In this document: piece after piece, positions 1 to 12,100 of the stretch
Numbering within the stretch: the stretch's first letter is position 1
How the letters are laid out: each line of letters starts with the position of its first letter
Assembly: GCA_033439685.1 (NCBI GenBank)
Contig: JAUEDM010000004.1
Span: forward strand, 1,922,001-1,986,000
DNA: 64,000 bases
Direction: 5' to 3'
From: Apodospora peruviana
Lineage: Eukaryota; Ascomycota; Sordariomycetes; Sordariales; Lasiosphaeriaceae
Made by a program: the position numbers and the translations under genes
The notes under the pieces: model-generated
Told to the model about the DNA's origin: nothing
The model's input: the letters and a program-made list of their open reading frames with translations, nothing else
The model's database searches: none

Positions 1-586
1 TATAGAGACCAAAAAAATGGCGATAGACTTCTCAATACCACTGAATTTTGTGAAGGCGTTTGCGATATTTGGTTGTTCGTGGAACGGAATGCTCGATGAG
101 CAAAAAAAAAAAAAAAAAGGAAACGATCAAGCGGCGGTAAACATGGATGGGTCGTGTTGGTTGCAGCCTTGATAAGAAAGGTATTTGCAGAGACGGCATA
201 CGTCCCCGACGAAAGAATAATAAAATGATCACATATAAGACACACTCGAACTTTCGTCATACTCTAGTTCTAGGCTATCTGAAGCCGAGATGCCTTGATA
301 ATATCCGCTGAATTCATCTTCAAGAGGTATCGTCTACCAGGATAAGAGTACCAACTACCTCTACCTAGCTGTTTAGCCTCCCAATTTATAGAGACGGGAT
401 TCAGGATTTAGAAACCACACGCTACCCAGGGGTACTTGAAACTGCCCACTTGATATGAAAATCTATATCTTACAGCTTTTTGTTGTCTCCATACAACTCG
501 TCGTCTATCTAACAAGCGATTCATCTGCAGTTTGAGAACTGTCTGTAGTTGGAGAAACGTCTCTAGTTGGCAAACCGTCCGGGTCC
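1..586. other. Downstream flank of RPN1, no gene seen
   Basis: This stretch lies beyond the RPN1 stop codon and should hold its 3' untranslated region and the start of the next intergenic space. It contains an adenine run of about 16 near 102-118 and short open frames of low complexity that look like chance. A CTACCTCTACCTAGC-like piece near 355-370 resembles the dispersed TACCTAGGTA elements found throughout the window. I see no RNA gene. Confidence 0.6.
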
Positions 587-3499
587 CTATTTGTTGCCCT
601 CCCAATCCGGATTCTGTGAGTAAACGTCAGTAAGCTGCATTTTGTTATTCCGAATTTGAGCTTGAAATGCATACCTTGCGGAGTATCACGAGACCCTCCA
701 GGGTGCTACTTAGGCTGATGTACTCCTCGTCTTCAAGTTCCGCACGCTCACCGTGAGCCAACAGAACGGGCGTGCTCTGTGTCTGCCAGCCAGTGATGGT
801 CTTGGGCCGGCCGGCTTGGCCGACTACATCGACAGCCTGACCGACGCGAACGTTGACTGGCAGCGGCTTGAGGTCCTCGCCCAGTGTCACGAGGAAGCGG
901 GGGGCCATGGCGGTGACAAGGTAGTAAAGAAGATAGTGAGAGTCGGAGGTGATGAATTGCTTGGCGTCAATCATGGCCACCAGGACGGCCAGCAGACCGG
1001 CGGTAGATACCTGTGAAAGGATCTGGCGGTCGGTATGGAATGGGCTGATGGACATAGTACCCTTGCCCATATGTAGCAATCCCTGTGCAATGCGGACCAT
1101 AAAAAGGGATTCCTGATCACGGTGATAGTAGCTGGCGAGCTGGCGCAGGAGCTGCGCCAACCTGGCGTTGTTGGTTCCAGCGCCTAGGAGGCCCATGGCA
1201 AAGATGGCGTTCAAGGCGACATCATTGTCGTTATCGTGACTGTACCGTGAAAGGGTGTCGTAGACCTTCATCTGGGGGTTGCTTGCGCTAAGTAAACCCA
1301 TGGCTAGTGGCACCGCCCGTCGGATGTTGGGCTCGCCGTAGTGCATGAGATGGCCAAACTGACGCAGAACCATCTCCTGCCCAATATCTTCACCCATGGC
1401 GATCAGACCGATACCAATTACAGCATAGGCCTGCAACAGCTCATCACCCTTTTTCTCCTCAGACTCCTCCATATGCTCGTTGCAAATATGGAGGAGTTCT
1501 TGAATCTTGAGCACGGCACCGGTACCGGCCCAGGCACAGATGGAGACAAGGACTGCGGTCGTCTGTGCCATGGGGTGGTCCACTGCTTTCAGTGACTCAA
1601 GGATGGCCTCCGCCCCCTCTTGGCGGCCAAAGTATAGTAGACCCAATCCGAGCGCCAAGAATCGACTCCATTTGTTGGTTAGTTGTACCTGACGATCCTC
1701 GTCCAACAGGGTGCTGATTATAGCTCCGCTGATTTCTAGTTCAGCTGATCCGACATAGACCATTCCGCAGGTCAAAGCGGCCATTGCGGTGACGCGCATC
1801 TCCTGGGATGTGTCGGTGATGATGGGCAAGAGGTTGTCCATGATCTCCTCTCTATGGGAGCCTGCATAAGACAGCCCAAGTCCCATGATCGAAGCCACTC
1901 GGATCAGCGGGTTTCTGTGGTTGAGCTTGTCATGATCGCACAAAAGGGCTAGGGCCGGATCAGAATCAATTCGGATACCGGCATTCATGATTCCAATCGC
2001 GAGATAGGCCCCGGCTTGAATCTGCTCCTCCTCGATATATGTGTATCTGTCGATCTGGTCGAGACCGTTCTCGACGTCCCACAGGAGTAGCATACCCATG
2101 GAAGCTACTGTCGACATCATGCCTTCGTCCTTAGTCTTCCAGACCCAGCTCTCCTTATCCTTTTCGACCAACATCATCTTGTCGCTGCCAAAGCCCGCAT
2201 TTACAAAGGCATTTACAAAGGCGGCCGCCAGATTGTGTCGAGCCGAATCGAAGTTGGTCATGCCAGCAATGCGGCTGCTCTCCAGATGGCTTTTGTAGAT
2301 GTCCTCGGTCGTCTTGGGCTCCAAAATGTTGAGCTCCTTACCGAGCGACTTGAAGTGCTCGGGCAGCCTGACGTTGCAAAGGGAGTCCATGACCTCATCG
2401 TAATCGGTGTTCTTATCTTCGTCATCGGTGTTCATTTTCGAGCGCCCTATCCATATTTTCTGGCGGGCAATCAGGAAAGCCAGCTGTTTCTTCAAGGAGG
2501 AATCTGTTGCATCGTCCAGGTCTTTGACGATAAGCTCTATGTCGTTGAGACGAATCGCGAGAACCATAGCTTGTGTTGCTTGCTTGTATCTCTTGTAAAT
2601 AGAGTGTGCTACGCGAAGAAATTGATCGTTCTCGGGGTAAGTCAGCAGGTTGACCATGGAGACCATGTACAGGCAGACTCGTGGGTACGTCTCTTCGTCG
2701 ACGAAGCTGGGAAGCTTATCGATGATCTCAAGCTCGCTCATCAGATCCACAGCGTCGGCCTCTGCATTGCTCTTCAAAAACAGCGGTACGAGAATCAAAG
2801 CAAGATCAACCAAATCTGTGGTCGACTCTTTCGACTCTTCTGCCGCAAGGCGCTGTCCGTAGACCTCTCCAATTTCAAGCGCCAGATGCCTGACATATTC
2901 ATGGCCCCAAGAGCCAATGTCTGAGGTTGGAGCAAGGAGACGGTACTTGAGTGTGTCCTGGCGGTCCTCGTCGGAGAAAGTCATGCCAATAACCGAGAGC
3001 ACATCCGCGAGAGATGTCTTGTCGTCACCATCTGCCCATTCGTCATAAAGCTTGGTCAAAGTCTCGTAGTGTGGACGGAGAAATTTCAAAGGCTTCGGGA
3101 CTGCGGTCATGGAAGATGTAGATGTCTTGATGAAATTCTTCATGGCCTCGAGAGCTTGTTTATAAAGCGAGGCATTGGATTCCTGAGAGGTAAGTTAGCA
3201 GATGCGTTGTCGCTGGAGATCTCAAGTACGCACAGTCAACCGCTCGACGAGCATGTCAAGCTCGTTCTTGAGCTGCTGGTCCTCCTCGCTAAGCTCTTCC
3301 GAGCCTGGACACACGAGTCAGCCCAGTCCGAGAGGGTCAATGATGCAAACAAACCATCTGCCTTGTCATCAGCCTTCTTGCCGCTGGCTACAGGGTTTCC
3401 GTCCTTGTCCTTTTGCACTTCCTCCGCCTTCGGATCACTGTCGACGGCCTTTCCCTTGCCCTTGTCGGCAGTCTTTGACAGCTCGCTGTCTTGCGCCAT
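587..3499 (-). CDS. RPN1: 26S proteasome regulatory subunit Rpn1
   Basis: Rpn1 is the large scaffold subunit of the base of the 19S regulatory particle. It docks ubiquitin receptors and shuttle factors in nucleus and cytosol. I read four exons: 3355-3499, 3234-3304, 675-3182 and 587-613, giving 916 codons before the stop, close to the family's usual size. The introns are 50, 51 and 61 bp with CTGAC/CTAAC branch sites. The last exon supplies the family's typical end, ILRKNPDWEGNK, which replaces the read-through tail of the long open frame. The N-terminus is Lys/Asp-rich and low-complexity, as in orthologues. Proteasome/cyclosome repeats (for example AYAVIGIGLIAMG and NDVALNAIFAMGLLGAG) fill roughly residues 450-800. 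It is transcribed divergently from RIO2. The identification is secure; only the exact first codon is inferred. Confidence 0.95.
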
Positions 3500-4088
3500 G
3501 GTCTGAATCGAGAACGGGGAAGCGGTGGTCTTTGTCCTTATGGGATGCGCTGAGGCTCGTTAGCGACTTTGGCGGATTGCGTGTGAATGCGATTTGTCGT
3601 TGTCGATTAATGGAGATGACGCAGGATTCGGGAGGTTATTGAAGATGTGGTGGGCGTTGATGAGAGATGGGGTGGACGAAGCTTAGCAAAGCGCCGAAGT
3701 TGCTGGTTGAGGTCGGTTGCTGTTGTTGGGAGCTTCCACCAGTTACGCGACTCCCTTGCCGCCTGAAAGGCTGACTGGAGCTCTGGGCTGGGGCTGGTAG
3801 GTGCAGGGGTGTTGTTGGCAGCGTAGCCGGGTTCACACAAATTCCGATCCATAATTCCCGTCCGTACAACGGGCCAGCCTTGAGCCTCGCCTCAATTGGA
3901 ATCCACTGCACCTGGCTGCTGGCTGATCATTGATGCTGTCTTATCTTATCGATAACAAAAAGATCTTATCGTTAACAGCCCCAAACGTCCACCACCCTTG
4001 TTCCGCCACACCTGGGCTTCACCTACAAACCAGAAGTTTGGGGGAACATTGGACGAGCTCGCCATCCAAATTCCCACCGCCGAATACC
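3500..4088. promoter_or_regulatory. Shared divergent promoter of RPN1 and RIO2
   Basis: These 589 bp separate the two start codons, so they must hold both promoters and both 5' leaders. The only clear motif group is the GATA cluster at 3941-3970. No TATA box stands out, and open frames here are short and overlapping on both strands. Confidence 0.7.
3941..3970. promoter_or_regulatory. Cluster of four GATA-factor core sites
   Basis: Within 30 bp there are three TTATC cores (3941, 3946 and 3966) and one GATAA core (3951). The second and third form the palindrome TTATCGATAA at 3946-3955. GATA-type zinc-finger regulators are widespread in filamentous fungi. The clustering is visible in the sequence; binding is inference. 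Confidence 0.5.
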
Positions 4089-5490
4089 ATGAAATTAGAT
4101 ACCCGAGTATTGCGCCACCTGACAGCCGAGGACTGGCGCGTGCTTGCAGCGGTTGGTCTCAGGAAACAAGCAGGATCCACCGAGAAAGCTCGCTGACTTC
4201 AAACCCCTCCTGACGTAGGTCGAGCAAGGCACCAAGAACCATGAGAATGTTCCAACACCCTTAATCGAAAAGCTCTCCCGGCTCAAAGGGGGTGCGAGTG
4301 GTGTCCACAAGAGTATATCGGCCCTCGCCAAGGCCGGCCTCATCGCCAAACTCAAGGACGCCAAGTACGACGGCTACCGGCTTACCTACGGCGGCCTGGA
4401 CTACCTTGCCCTCCACACCCACGCCTCGCGCAAGCATGTCTACAGCGTTGGCAGTCGCGTCGGAGTCGGCAAGGAGAGCGATATCATGATTGTTGCTGAC
4501 GACAAGGGAACGCAAAAGATCCTGAAGATCCATAGGTTGGGGCGCATCTCGTTCCGCACCGTCAAATCCAACCGCGACTACCTCAAGAATAAGAGCGGCT
4601 CGGGCTCATGGATGTACCTCTCCCGACTCGCTGCTATGAAGGAGTTTGCCTTTATGCAGGCGCTGAGGGAAGAGGGCTTCCCCGTGCCCGAACCCATCGC
4701 CCAGTCGCGCCACACCATAGTGATGAACCTGATCGACGCGCCGCCGCTGCGCCAGATCTCGTCGGTCCCCGACCCTGCCACCCTCTACGCCGAGCTAATC
4801 AGCCTCATCCTACGCCTGGCAAAGCACGGCTTGATCCATGGCGATTTCAACGAATTCAACATCCTCATCAAGGAAACCAACACCACTCCTACAACTCCCG
4901 CCGCCAGTAACAGCGGGGAAGTCGAAACCAAAAACAAGCATTCACAACCATCTCAACAAGAAACAAAACTAGACCAGCAAGAAGAGAGGAAAGGAGAGGC
5001 TGAAATAACGCTCGTACCCGTCCTGATCGACTTTCCCCAGATGGTCTCCATGGAGCACCAAAACGCCGAAATGTACTTTGACCGCGACGTCAACTGCATC
5101 AAGTCTTTCTTCAAGAAGAGATTCCACTTTGTCAGCACAGTACCCGGGCCGTTCTTCAAGGACGCCAAGAAAACTGTCGGCAAAGACGGCGCCAAGAGGT
5201 TAGACGCCTCTGTTGCCGCGTCGGGCTTCACCAAGAAGATGCTCAAAGATCTCGAGGCTGCCATCCGGGAGCAGCAGCAAACGATTGAGGAGAAGGAGGC
5301 TGGTGCCGATTCTGATGGTGATTCCGACGAGTTCAAAGGCGAGGATAGCGAAGAGGATGATGATGGAGAGCGCGACGAGGATGAAGGACAGGAATCTCTT
5401 AATGTCTTAGTTATTCCTAGTTCCTCGGCGCTGGAAAACGAAGATATCAAAGGCGTGGAAGGGTTGACACTTGGTGAAAAGGGTAGCTGA
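4089..5490 (+). CDS. RIO2: RIO2-type atypical protein kinase/ATPase
   Basis: Rio2 binds pre-40S ribosomes and is needed for late cytoplasmic maturation of 18S rRNA. Two exons, 4089-4151 and 4219-5490, are joined across a 67-bp intron and give 444 aa. The N-terminal winged helix starts MKLDTRVLRHLTAEDWRVL. The ATP loop GVGKESDI lies near residues 103-110, the likely ATP lysine is K124 (ILKIHRLGR), the catalytic loop is HGDFNEFN with D230, and the metal-binding loop is IDFPQ with D292. About 45 low-complexity residues rich in T, S, Q, K and E lie between the last two loops, longer than in yeast Rio2. The C-terminal tail is strongly acidic. The upstream in-frame exon fixes the start; the methionine at 4486 would remove the winged helix and the ATP loop. 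Confidence 0.95.
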
Positions 5491-6138
5491 AGGTGGATAG
5501 ATGCTCAAATAATACAAAAATAAAGAGCGCTTTGCTCTGACCGACCGTGCTGAGTTTCGCTGTGCTACTTGATTCCTCGATCGTTTGAGGTATGTGGTAC
5601 TTCAGGGAAGACGGGTTAAAAGCAAGTTTGTTGCCCATGAACTAAAAATCGCGTACATGATATCGCATTTTTGGTACCCTTGTTAGCTTTTGAATTATGG
5701 GATTGGCTGGCAGTCTAACAAATTATGACAAGAAGCAATAAATACCACTGAGGCAATGCGTGCGTAGATCACAGGCGTTAGCCATAAATGCGATGGGGGT
5801 TAGTATTTCATTCCTTACCCCCAAATACAGCCGGCATGAACAGACGTCACAAGAGGTAAGGAACACATTTCTTGCAGAAATGAAGTATATACCTCGAATA
5901 AAATCATAGTCACATTGTATTGTACATCTCCCTCACCGCCAAGCCTATCCGTAGTTCACTCGATTTCGCGGGTGAATACATGCAACAGATATGCCACAGA
6001 TATGATATGATATAAACAAGACACAGATACAACTCCTCGCCTGCATGGAAATGAACCCCCAAAATTATCTCATCACTTAACACCGAAAATGATACTGCAA
6101 ATATGAATGACTCCTCTCTGCTCTACTCTCATGGTAGC
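5491..6138. other. Convergent intergenic region between RIO2 and the Tao3-like gene
   Basis: Both neighbours end here, so this should hold two 3' untranslated regions. A canonical AATAAA stands 29 bp after the RIO2 stop. The rest is AT-rich (for example around 5640-5760 and 5880-6110). I see no coding or RNA gene. Confidence 0.6.
5519..5524 (+). terminator. AATAAA polyadenylation signal of RIO2
   Basis: A perfect AATAAA hexamer lies 29 bp downstream of the RIO2 stop codon, in an A-rich stretch. Position and match fit a eukaryotic poly(A) signal. Cleavage site not determined. Confidence 0.55.
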
Positions 6139-9100
6139 TCACAACATATCCCCGGGTGCCCGTGGTCTTGCCTGCTGCTGCGCCACCGAGGTCAAGAACG
6201 AGTTCGGAACTTTGGGCACCTGAGGCGAGATAGGAAAGCGTCCCTCCTCGCGGGAGCGACCGCCCGTCATCCTGCGCATCCGCGACCGCGTGCTCTGCGC
6301 AAACGGCTTGACCATGTGCTCGAGGAAGAAAGACCCTTCCCCGTTGCCTGTATTCGGCCGCTCGTCGTCGCCGTCCGAGAACACGTCCTCCATGAACTCG
6401 TCGTCCGATGTAAACTCCCCGATCTGGGCTGCGTGGTACGACGCCGGCGCCGACGGGGAGGTGATCGATCTCGCGTGCAGCCCAGGGCGGTTAGCAGTAC
6501 TACTGGAGATTGGTGGGATAGGGGCAGGCGGTGACGGGCCAATATTGAAGGCCCCTGGGTTCATCGTATTCGGCAACCCCTCGCGAGACGACAGCATGGG
6601 CGGTCTGTCGACGAACCCGTTCTGGAAGGAAGTATTGGTCGACGCCTGGTGCAGGATCGGCAGGATTTGCTCGTCGTAGAGCTGCGCTCCAGACTCAAAG
6701 GTGTCAGGCGAAAACTCGGTGATGGTTCTGGACGATCTGCCGTCGCTTGGGGGACTGGTCGACAGATCATCGAAGAAATCGTCCAGGCTGTCGAGCTTGG
6801 AGACCAGATCGCCCATGGGCGTGTCGCCGCGCACATCGTCCGACATCATGGTATCGGCCCTCTCGGACGCAGGGAAATACCCGTACGGAAACTCGTCTGC
6901 ATGAAACTCGACCTCGGGCGTTGGTGTTGCTTCGGTGATCATCCCTTCTGCGCTCTGGCACATGTAGAATGCTGCGTGAATGTTGGCCCTGGTCGAGTCC
7001 GTTTTCTTGGCCGGAACAGGTATGGCCCACCCCGATGCTTCCGGGATGCCGAATAAGCTCTGCGTGCGCTCGTACTCCTTTCGGATCATCTTGGAGGTAG
7101 AGCGAGTCATACTCATGCGCAGGTGGTGCTTGTCCATCGAAGATCCGGACATGGTCATGATATTGTCAAGGACTTCCAACGCCTCCATGCAGTATTCGGT
7201 CTGGAGAAGGCGGAGTAGGGGCGAGATCATATCGGAACCATGCCCGGCCATGTCAGGCTTCTTCATGTCCACCTCCGGAATGATGACGCAGAGAATGCGC
7301 ATGGTCTTGATTTTGACCCACGATGTAGCGTTGGTCAAGAAGCCCATGAGCATTGTTATCATACGGAAGTCCAGGTCTGGGAAATAATAGCTTCTCAGGG
7401 CAGCAAACAGCTGGCCAACAAACTCTGTTCCGGATGGGTATCTCGAGGTAAGGTAGTCATCCAAGGCAATTGCGATACCCGTCAGGCCCTGTTGGTCTGC
7501 CACGGACAGGAGAGTCTCGGCTGTTTGGACGATCTTGGGATCCGGTGTATCTTGATCCATGGCGTATAGAAAGCGGGGGAAGTTTGCAATGATGGTGAAG
7601 AAAAGGCGGTTATCGTCGCCAATCAGATTATCGCTTGGGAGTTGTATGAGCCTCTCCAAGGAACTGAGTGTTAGACCGAGACAAGTGGACGATCGTAAAC
7701 CCTTGTATAGCAATGGCTGTAGACCCTCGAAGGGCCCGTCCCATTTTGAGGGCTGGCCGTCAAGCAGCAATCTCCTGACCGCCGGTGAGCGAAAGTCAAG
7801 CTTGTCTAAGAACTCATTCAGCATCTCGACCGCCTCCAGAAACTCGCACTCGTTGATAGATTCCAAACACGCGCAGGTTGTCCAAAACAGTTGAGGGAAC
7901 GTCACAAGCTTTTCGGCATCCAGTTTGGCGATAAGAGTTTTCAGCGTCGTGAGAATCTCCATTGAGAAGGTCTGAATCTCAGTATCGTCGTCTGCAATGG
8001 TGTTCGACAGACGAGCAAGCATGTCACCTAGCATGTACTGGTCGAGCGAGGTCAAGATGCACCGGAATATTTGGAAAGATCGACAAGCAAGGTGCCTGAC
8101 CGGACACGAAGTTGCCCACGTCAATGACAGCCTGCCCCATTGGTCCTTAATACCCGGGAAGGTGATCTCAAATGTCTTCACCACTTCGGTGGTTAGATGT
8201 TCCATGCTCGGAGGTACTTTGTTATCGTGGCCGTCGACCTTGCCATTGCTATCCTCGTATGCCCAAACGACCGACCGGTCATGATGGCGGATGGCATCAA
8301 TCAAACCCTCGATGCTCTTCCTCGTGGCGGCTGGAGTGTTGTCGTCCAGCCTCGAGATCACAAGCTCGTGAATGAGATGAACTAGCATCTCGCGAGCCTG
8401 CTCCTGAACCAGAGCTGTGTAATGATCCCACAGCACGGTAACCACTTGAAGCAAGACGGGGACGTTGTCGGCGACAAGACTGACTGGTGCTACCATTAGA
8501 TCCACCAGCAAAATGAGGGAGAGTTGCCCAAGTGAGAATCCAGCTTGCTTGGTGCCGATGGGAAGGGCGTCTGAAAGATCGGCGCAGTAAGGCAGGTTGC
8601 TGATGTCGGGCGGAGGTGGTACAGCCTCGCGCTTTTCGTTCGGTACCATGGCCTTGGGAGTGATTTGCAGCAGGAGGAACTCCACCACCTTGTTTCCGGG
8701 CGTGCTATTTGTGCTTGCAAGAAAGACAACAATTTGCTTTGCATACTCCACAAAGTTCTGCTCTCTGCGCTCCAAGCAAAGAGACATGATGAAGTCCAGG
8801 ATCAACCGCACGTTGCCCGGATGGGGCCCGGTAGCCAGGGCCTGCCAGAGTGCCTGCACTTCATTATGCAACGCGGCGCTGGATTTGATGGTGATTTCTA
8901 GAAGGTTGGCGAGAAGCACATAGGACTGAGCGATTGGACCGCCATTGGGATCAACCTTCAGCTCTATGGACTGTATCCAAGGAAGTATAACGGCGACCAC
9001 ATTCCTCTGCGCAGCCGGCTGAAGATCTTTGAAGTAGAAAGTGAACTCGGAAAAGATGTGGAAGGCCAGCTCGGTATGCTGCTTGGCCAGTCTCTTTGAT

Positions 9101-12100
9101 ATTTCGAACTGCGCGAGCTTATACACAGCTTTTGTTTTGTCGGATATGCTGATGTCAAAATCCTGGATTTTGGAGCTCCGAGCCTGATGACGCTCTTCCA
9201 GTGTCCTCAGGACGTGGGCAGACTTGGACCTGATCTCGCTCTGGTCATTCCCTAGTGTAAAAAGGCAGAGACCGAGCAATTTCCAGAACGGACAGGGATA
9301 GTCTATTCGTTCAAACAGGACCTCCGTCACCACGGTGAAGTAACTCTCGAGCACCTTGGGGACGTCGGCCAGATAACACCTCGTGATGCAGTGCTCCAGC
9401 AGATATGGGTATTCCTGGTTGTGGACAATGAGATTCTTGAGCGCTCGCCTCCCGATAACGTTCATACGGTCACTGCCAGAGTTGAAAATGGCCTCGATCC
9501 AAGCGAGCATTCGCCGCACGTCGAAATGGAGGGATGCGCCACTTTCTGTGGTCACACTAATAGGACCCCCACAGAGTGCTGCCATGGCGCTCAGGGCAGC
9601 CGTCCGTAGGTTTCTCTTCTCGATCTCCATAGCAGCAGTAATGGTCCCGCGCTCACCGGCAGTTTGCTGGTCTATGAGAGACTGCCTCATGTTGTCTTCT
9701 CTCTGTCGGATCTGGGGCTGGTTGGGGGAGAATCCGCACCAATCTTCCATCAGGGCAAATGATGATTTCCGGGACTCAAACGTCATCCAGCGCGACGGAT
9801 CTTTGGTCCGATTGATACCTTCAAAAAGCTCCTCCATAAGTCCGCAGTAATGGCGTCTTAGCTTCTGGAACTCCCAATCCATCTGGACTTCGCCGTCCAT
9901 GAGGAAAAGCTTCAGATCTTTGGCATACGAAACGAGATTGCTTAGAACCCAATCGTCCTGGTATACCTCAGGCAGCTTCAGGAAATGGGACGTCAGCTTA
10001 TAGACATGTGTAATCTCAGTCCGTAGTAAATCCATCTTGCGATTGCGGCGTGGACTGCTATTCGTGCGCTGATGGATGCGTGCTCGTGCTTCGTCATTGC
10101 ATCGGGATACATGCCCCTGGAGTTCTTCCAGGAGCGTACGATAGATATGAATATTGATCGAGCCCATGGCAACAACAACTGCATCTCTAACAGAAGGTGA
10201 CGAGACCGATAGCAGAGGATTCAAGTACTTGAACAATGTCCGCGCTGACACAATCTTATCCGCGGCCGACGTGTTCTTGGATCCTTTCCGTCCGTGTTGG
10301 CCATTTTGTGCCCCATTGGCTTGAAGGCTGCCAGGGTCTGCGAGCGTGGTGCAAGCGAAAACAAGATACAATTTCCACTGCTCAATAAGTACCTCTGGCT
10401 GAGTAGTGGGTGTTCTACCAGTGAGGCGGGCACTGCCGGGGTCGGACCCGTAGTATAAGCCGCGGGAAGGCTCAGAGAGTATCGTGATCGCCTTGTACAT
10501 CTGGAGGATTCGGTTGCAGATGAGATCACGGCCTATGGTTATGGTAAAGGGGCACTTGTCGTATGCGATTCGAACGAAGTTGGGGAAGATTTTGAACCAC
10601 AGCGTTGTATCGTATGACACGTCGCTGGTACATAGCTCAATGAGGGCTCCTTGGTTATTGGTGTTCTGCATGCCTCGCTGCAACCTGCTGCGTTCAGCTA
10701 CAGAGAGGTGTTCGTCCTTGAAGTTCATGACCTGCATAGACTCATTCTCAAGAATATCTATCAGTCTTGGAGTGTCTTTCTCGCGGCCGCTAGACTTTTT
10801 TAATGCTGCATCGAACTCGGTAATCAACCGCAGTACGTTAATCGCATAGTAACGAACCCGCAGAGATTGCGAGCACAGGAAGAACAGTCCGTGGGCTTCG
10901 ACTTGATCAACCTCGGCCCATATGCCCGACAAATCAAGCTTGATACCCCGTTTATCAGCGCCTCCGGACTCTCCGTGTTCGCCGGCGGCATCCTTGGTTT
11001 TCTGTCTGATCTCGTCTATCCAAATATGGAGCAGCTCGACATAGAGCATCAGGGTCTTTTCAATATGTCCTGGTCCCAGCATACCGCCGTCCGACATGGT
11101 AGAGTACCGATCATCGAAATTGAATATGAATCGGGCAAATCCCATAGTCACTTGCTGGGCGTGGGATTGGCGAGCAATAGCCTTCAGAGATTGCGCCGAG
11201 GATTCCGCAATGTTGGACTGCACATGTGCTGTGCCGGTGCAAAGAAGTTTTATGAGCGTATTGAAGGGTATGTCTAACGAAAGACACGTCGGCAGGGCTT
11301 GCACGGCGACATGGAGGAGCTCGTAGAAAGCTTGTTTTTGGTCGTACGGGCTTGGGTGATCGTCTCGTCGGGAGAAGTTGAAGGTGTCGGTGACGGGTGT
11401 TTTAGGTCCCGGACTGTTGAACTTTTCATCCAACGCAGCCTGGCCACCAAAGGCATCATCGCAAATAATGGTAATCTTTCCAAGGATCTCGCAAAATTTG
11501 GTGTAGTAATTTTGCACTGTATCCGTTAGGGAGGACACCAGGACTGGTCTGAAGGAGTTCTCGTCATTTGGAGTAGTAGCAGGGGAGAACACTGGAGCAA
11601 TGCGCGGAGACCCGAGCACAGGAGAAGTAGGGACGCGGTCTGGCGAAGACGGAGGTGCGTATGCCTGTGGGAAGGGTGGGCGACTCTGATCACGTTTCTC
11701 CAGATCCGCCATCACAGCTAGGAAGGCGCGAATACCGACGACCATCTTGTCCGGGTCGAGGTGCTCAATCTTAAGGTCCTTGTTGGAGGTGAAGTGATCG
11801 GCGTTTATCAAGGGGAAGATGATGGTCCGGAAGCAATATTCGGGGTGCTTATATCCTATAATCCTTATGATCTGGATGAGCGGGTCTGTGACAGCAGTGT
11901 CGGAGGCACTAAACGGCTTTTTGGCATTGGGCAGGACGAGCTTCAAGACTTCATCCAATTTTTTAGTCGTATTCGCCGCATTGTCGTTAGTTCGATAGAG
12001 ATATGTCCATAAAAGTCTCGAAATTACTTGCAAGCACAGCGGCCTGGTGTAGCGATCCTTAAGCTTCGGTTGCAGGGGATATATTAGTTGCAGCCACTGG

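Noticed and set aside
2235..2924. 229-codon plus-strand open frame inside RPN1
   Set aside because: Shadow of the RPN1 exon on the opposite strand.
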